Of a stretch of 6,588 bases of DNA, positions 5,059-6,588 are shown piece after piece. Position 1 is the first letter of the stretch; the number at the start of each line of letters is the position of its first letter. The position numbers were made by a program, and so were the translations under genes. Source of the DNA: Woeseiaceae bacterium. Lineage in GTDB: Bacteria; Pseudomonadota; Gammaproteobacteria; Steroidobacterales; Woeseiaceae. Under the pieces are notes generated by a model. It saw only the letters and a list, made by a program, of their open reading frames with translations, was not told the origin of the DNA and made no database searches. The stretch is taken from positions 1 to 6,588 of the forward strand of contig WTCH01000086.1 in the NCBI GenBank assembly GCA_013138675.1. Reading direction: 5' to 3'.

Positions 5059-6588
5059 ATGTCCTACACTCTTGGCGACATACGCAACGTGTGCCTTGTC
5101 GGCCCCAGCAACTCTGGTAAAACCCAGCTAACAGAGGTCCTTCTCCACGCAGGCGGCAAGATCAAGACCTGCGGATCCGTCGACAAAGGCGACACGGTTT
5201 CGGACTTCACACCGCGTGAACGGGATCTCGGCCACTCCCAATACGCGTCCATTTGCCACCTGGATCACGGTGGAATCCACGTCAACCTGATCGACACGCC
5301 GGGGTACCGCGATTTCTACGGTCGTGCGCTGTCAGTGATGCCAGCGGTCGAAACAGCCGCAGTGGTGATCAACGCGGAACATGGCGTCGAGCAGGTTACG
5401 CGACGCATGATGAAAGCGGCCCGCGATCTTCGCTTGTGCCGCATGATCATCGTCAACAAAATCGACTCTGAAGAAATCAACCTTGCTGCGCTACTCCAGG
5501 AAATCCGGGACGAGTTCGGGGCCGAGTGCCTGCCGCTCAATTTGCCGGCCGCCGAGGGCGTTGGCGTCGTCGATTGTTTCTTCCAGCCCGAAGGTGCTGA
5601 AACTGCATTCAGCGACGTGAAGACGGCGCACACACAGATCGTCGACCAGGTCGTCGAAGTTGATGAAGAATTAATGGAGCTTTACCTGGAACAAGGTGAA
5701 GACCTCGAACCCGAGCAGCTACATGCGCCCTTCGAGCAAGCACTTCGCGAAGGTCACCTGATTCCGATCTGTTTCGTTTCAGCAAGAACCGGCGCTGGCA
5801 TTCGGCAACTGCTGGATATTTTTGAACGCCTGATGCCGAACCCGGCGGAAGGTAATCCGCCCGTGTTCCTCAAAGGCGAAGGTGACAATGTCGAAGAAGT
5901 CGTCATTAATCCGGACCCGGGCGCGCACGCGATAGCACACGTGTTCGACATCGATATCGACCCTTTCAAGGGACGCCTCGGTATCTTACGTATTCACCAG
6001 GGAACAATAAAACCCGGTAACCAGTTATTCGTCGGTGAGGCGCGCAAGCCTATCAAGGTAAATCAACTCCTCAAGCTCAATGGTGGGGATCACAGCAAGA
6101 TCGACGTTAGTGTACCCGGCGACATCTGTGCCATTCCGCGAGTTGATGAGGTTCACTACGATGCTGTACTGCACGACTCCCATGACGAGGACAATTTCCA
6201 CCTGAAATCGATCGAATTGCCGCGCCCGATGTACGGTCTCTCTATCAACCCAACCAACGATGCCGATGCACAGAAAGTATCGGACGCATTGCATACAGCG
6301 GTGGCAGAAGATCCTTCGCTTTCAGTTGAACACAATGCGGCACTGAACGAGGTCGTATTGCGTGGGCTCGGTGAATTGCACCTGCGTACTGTGATCGAGG
6401 AAATCTCGGACCGCTACAACGTCGAGGTGAAAACAGCGTCGCCTTCGATCGCGTACCGGGAGACGATTACGTCGAAAGCCGAAGGACATCACCGCCACAA
6501 GAAACAGACTGGCGGCGCAGGACAGTTTGGCGAGGTGTATTTACGCGTCGAGCCGTTGCCCTCTGGCTCCGGGTTTGAATTCGGCAGC
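5059..6588 (+). CDS. EF-G-like translation GTPase (EF-G2 type), 3' end outside window
   Basis: The first 510 residues of a translational GTPase related to elongation factor G; roughly 180 more would be expected. Domain G spans about 8-260, including a G' insert at about 158-235. The P-loop is GPSNSGKT (15-22), G3 is DTPGYRDF (79-86), G4 is NKID (133-136) and G5 is SAR (241-243). Domain II covers about 288-375 (FDIDIDPFKGRLGILRIHQG), and domain III about 385-460 (EDPSLSVEHN; GLGELHLRTVIEEI). Domain IV begins at about 463 (AYRETI; KKQTGGAGQFGEV) and is cut by the window edge. It is unlike housekeeping EF-G in two places. The switch I RGIT motif is replaced by DLGHS (56-60). The catalytic His of DTPGH is Tyr83. 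The EF-G2 group (for example Thermus EF-G-2) also lacks RGIT and has a PGY motif. It is thus probably a paralogue alongside a normal fusA elsewhere. The role may be specialised or stress-related translation, but this is inference. Confidence 0.9.
   Translation, partial: MSYTLGDIRNVCLVGPSNSGKTQLTEVLLHAGGKIKTCGSVDKGDTVSDFTPRERDLGHSQYASICHLDHGGIHVNLIDTPGYRDFYGRALSVMPAVETAAVVINAEHGVEQVTRRMMKAARDLRLCRMIIVNKIDSEEINLAALLQEIRDEFGAECLPLNLPAAEGVGVVDCFFQPEGAETAFSDVKTAHTQIVDQVVEVDEELMELYLEQGEDLEPEQLHAPFEQALREGHLIPICFVSARTGAGIRQLLDIFERLMPNPAEGNPPVFLKGEGDNVEEVVINPDPGAHAIAHVFDIDIDPFKGRLGILRIHQGTIKPGNQLFVGEARKPIKVNQLLKLNGGDHSKIDVSVPGDICAIPRVDEVHYDAVLHDSHDEDNFHLKSIELPRPMYGLSINPTNDADAQKVSDALHTAVAEDPSLSVEHNAALNEVVLRGLGELHLRTVIEEISDRYNVEVKTASPSIAYRETITSKAEGHHRHKKQTGGAGQFGEVYLRVEPLPSGSGFEFGS

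Noticed and set aside
6025..6294. Minus-strand open frame inside the EF-G-like gene
   Set aside because: It lies fully antisense to conserved EF-G domains II and III and has no independent support.

Overview
The window reads as ordinary chromosomal DNA of a Gram-negative bacterium. It has moderately high GC, strong Shine-Dalgarno sites, tight gene packing, and an outer-membrane barrel protein with a cleavable signal peptide and a terminal Phe. The mix of a eukaryote-like steroid 5-alpha-reductase homologue, an EF-G2-type GTPase and a COG2403-type GTPase suggests an environmental, possibly marine, gammaproteobacterium. That placement is an inference from protein style, not from a marker gene. 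No RNA gene, mobile element, CRISPR array or clear pseudogene is visible.

Layout. On the + strand, positions 1-530 hold the 3' part of an MFS transporter. It is followed after 8 bp by a GTG-started steroid 5-alpha-reductase family membrane enzyme (539-1309), probably in the same operon. A small unrecognised six-cysteine protein lies on the - strand (1311-1766), tail to tail with the reductase across a 1-bp gap. A 195-bp divergent spacer (1767-1961) separates it from an aldo/keto reductase on the + strand (1962-2915), which has an excellent ribosome binding site and a degenerate Tat-like N-terminus. That gene ends 3 bp from the stop of a - strand outer-membrane beta-barrel protein (2919-3548). 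The barrel gene is the downstream member of a two-gene - strand unit whose first gene (3562-4872) encodes a GTPase annotated in its family as cyclic 2,3-diphosphoglycerate synthetase. A 186-bp divergent spacer (4873-5058) carries five copies of the hexamer AATAGC. From it an EF-G-like translation GTPase (EF-G2 type) runs off the right edge (5059-6588).

How the genes may work together. The transporter and 5-alpha-reductase plausibly handle one lipophilic or steroid-like substrate, with the aldo/keto reductase as a possible further redox step nearby, but nothing in the sequence names the substrate. The two divergent P-loop GTPases share a regulatory spacer and may be co-regulated. I see no convincing new defence, mobile or biosynthetic system. 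The points most worth a second look are the altered GTPase motifs in both GTPases, the AATAGC cluster between them, and the bacterial 5-alpha-reductase beside a transporter.
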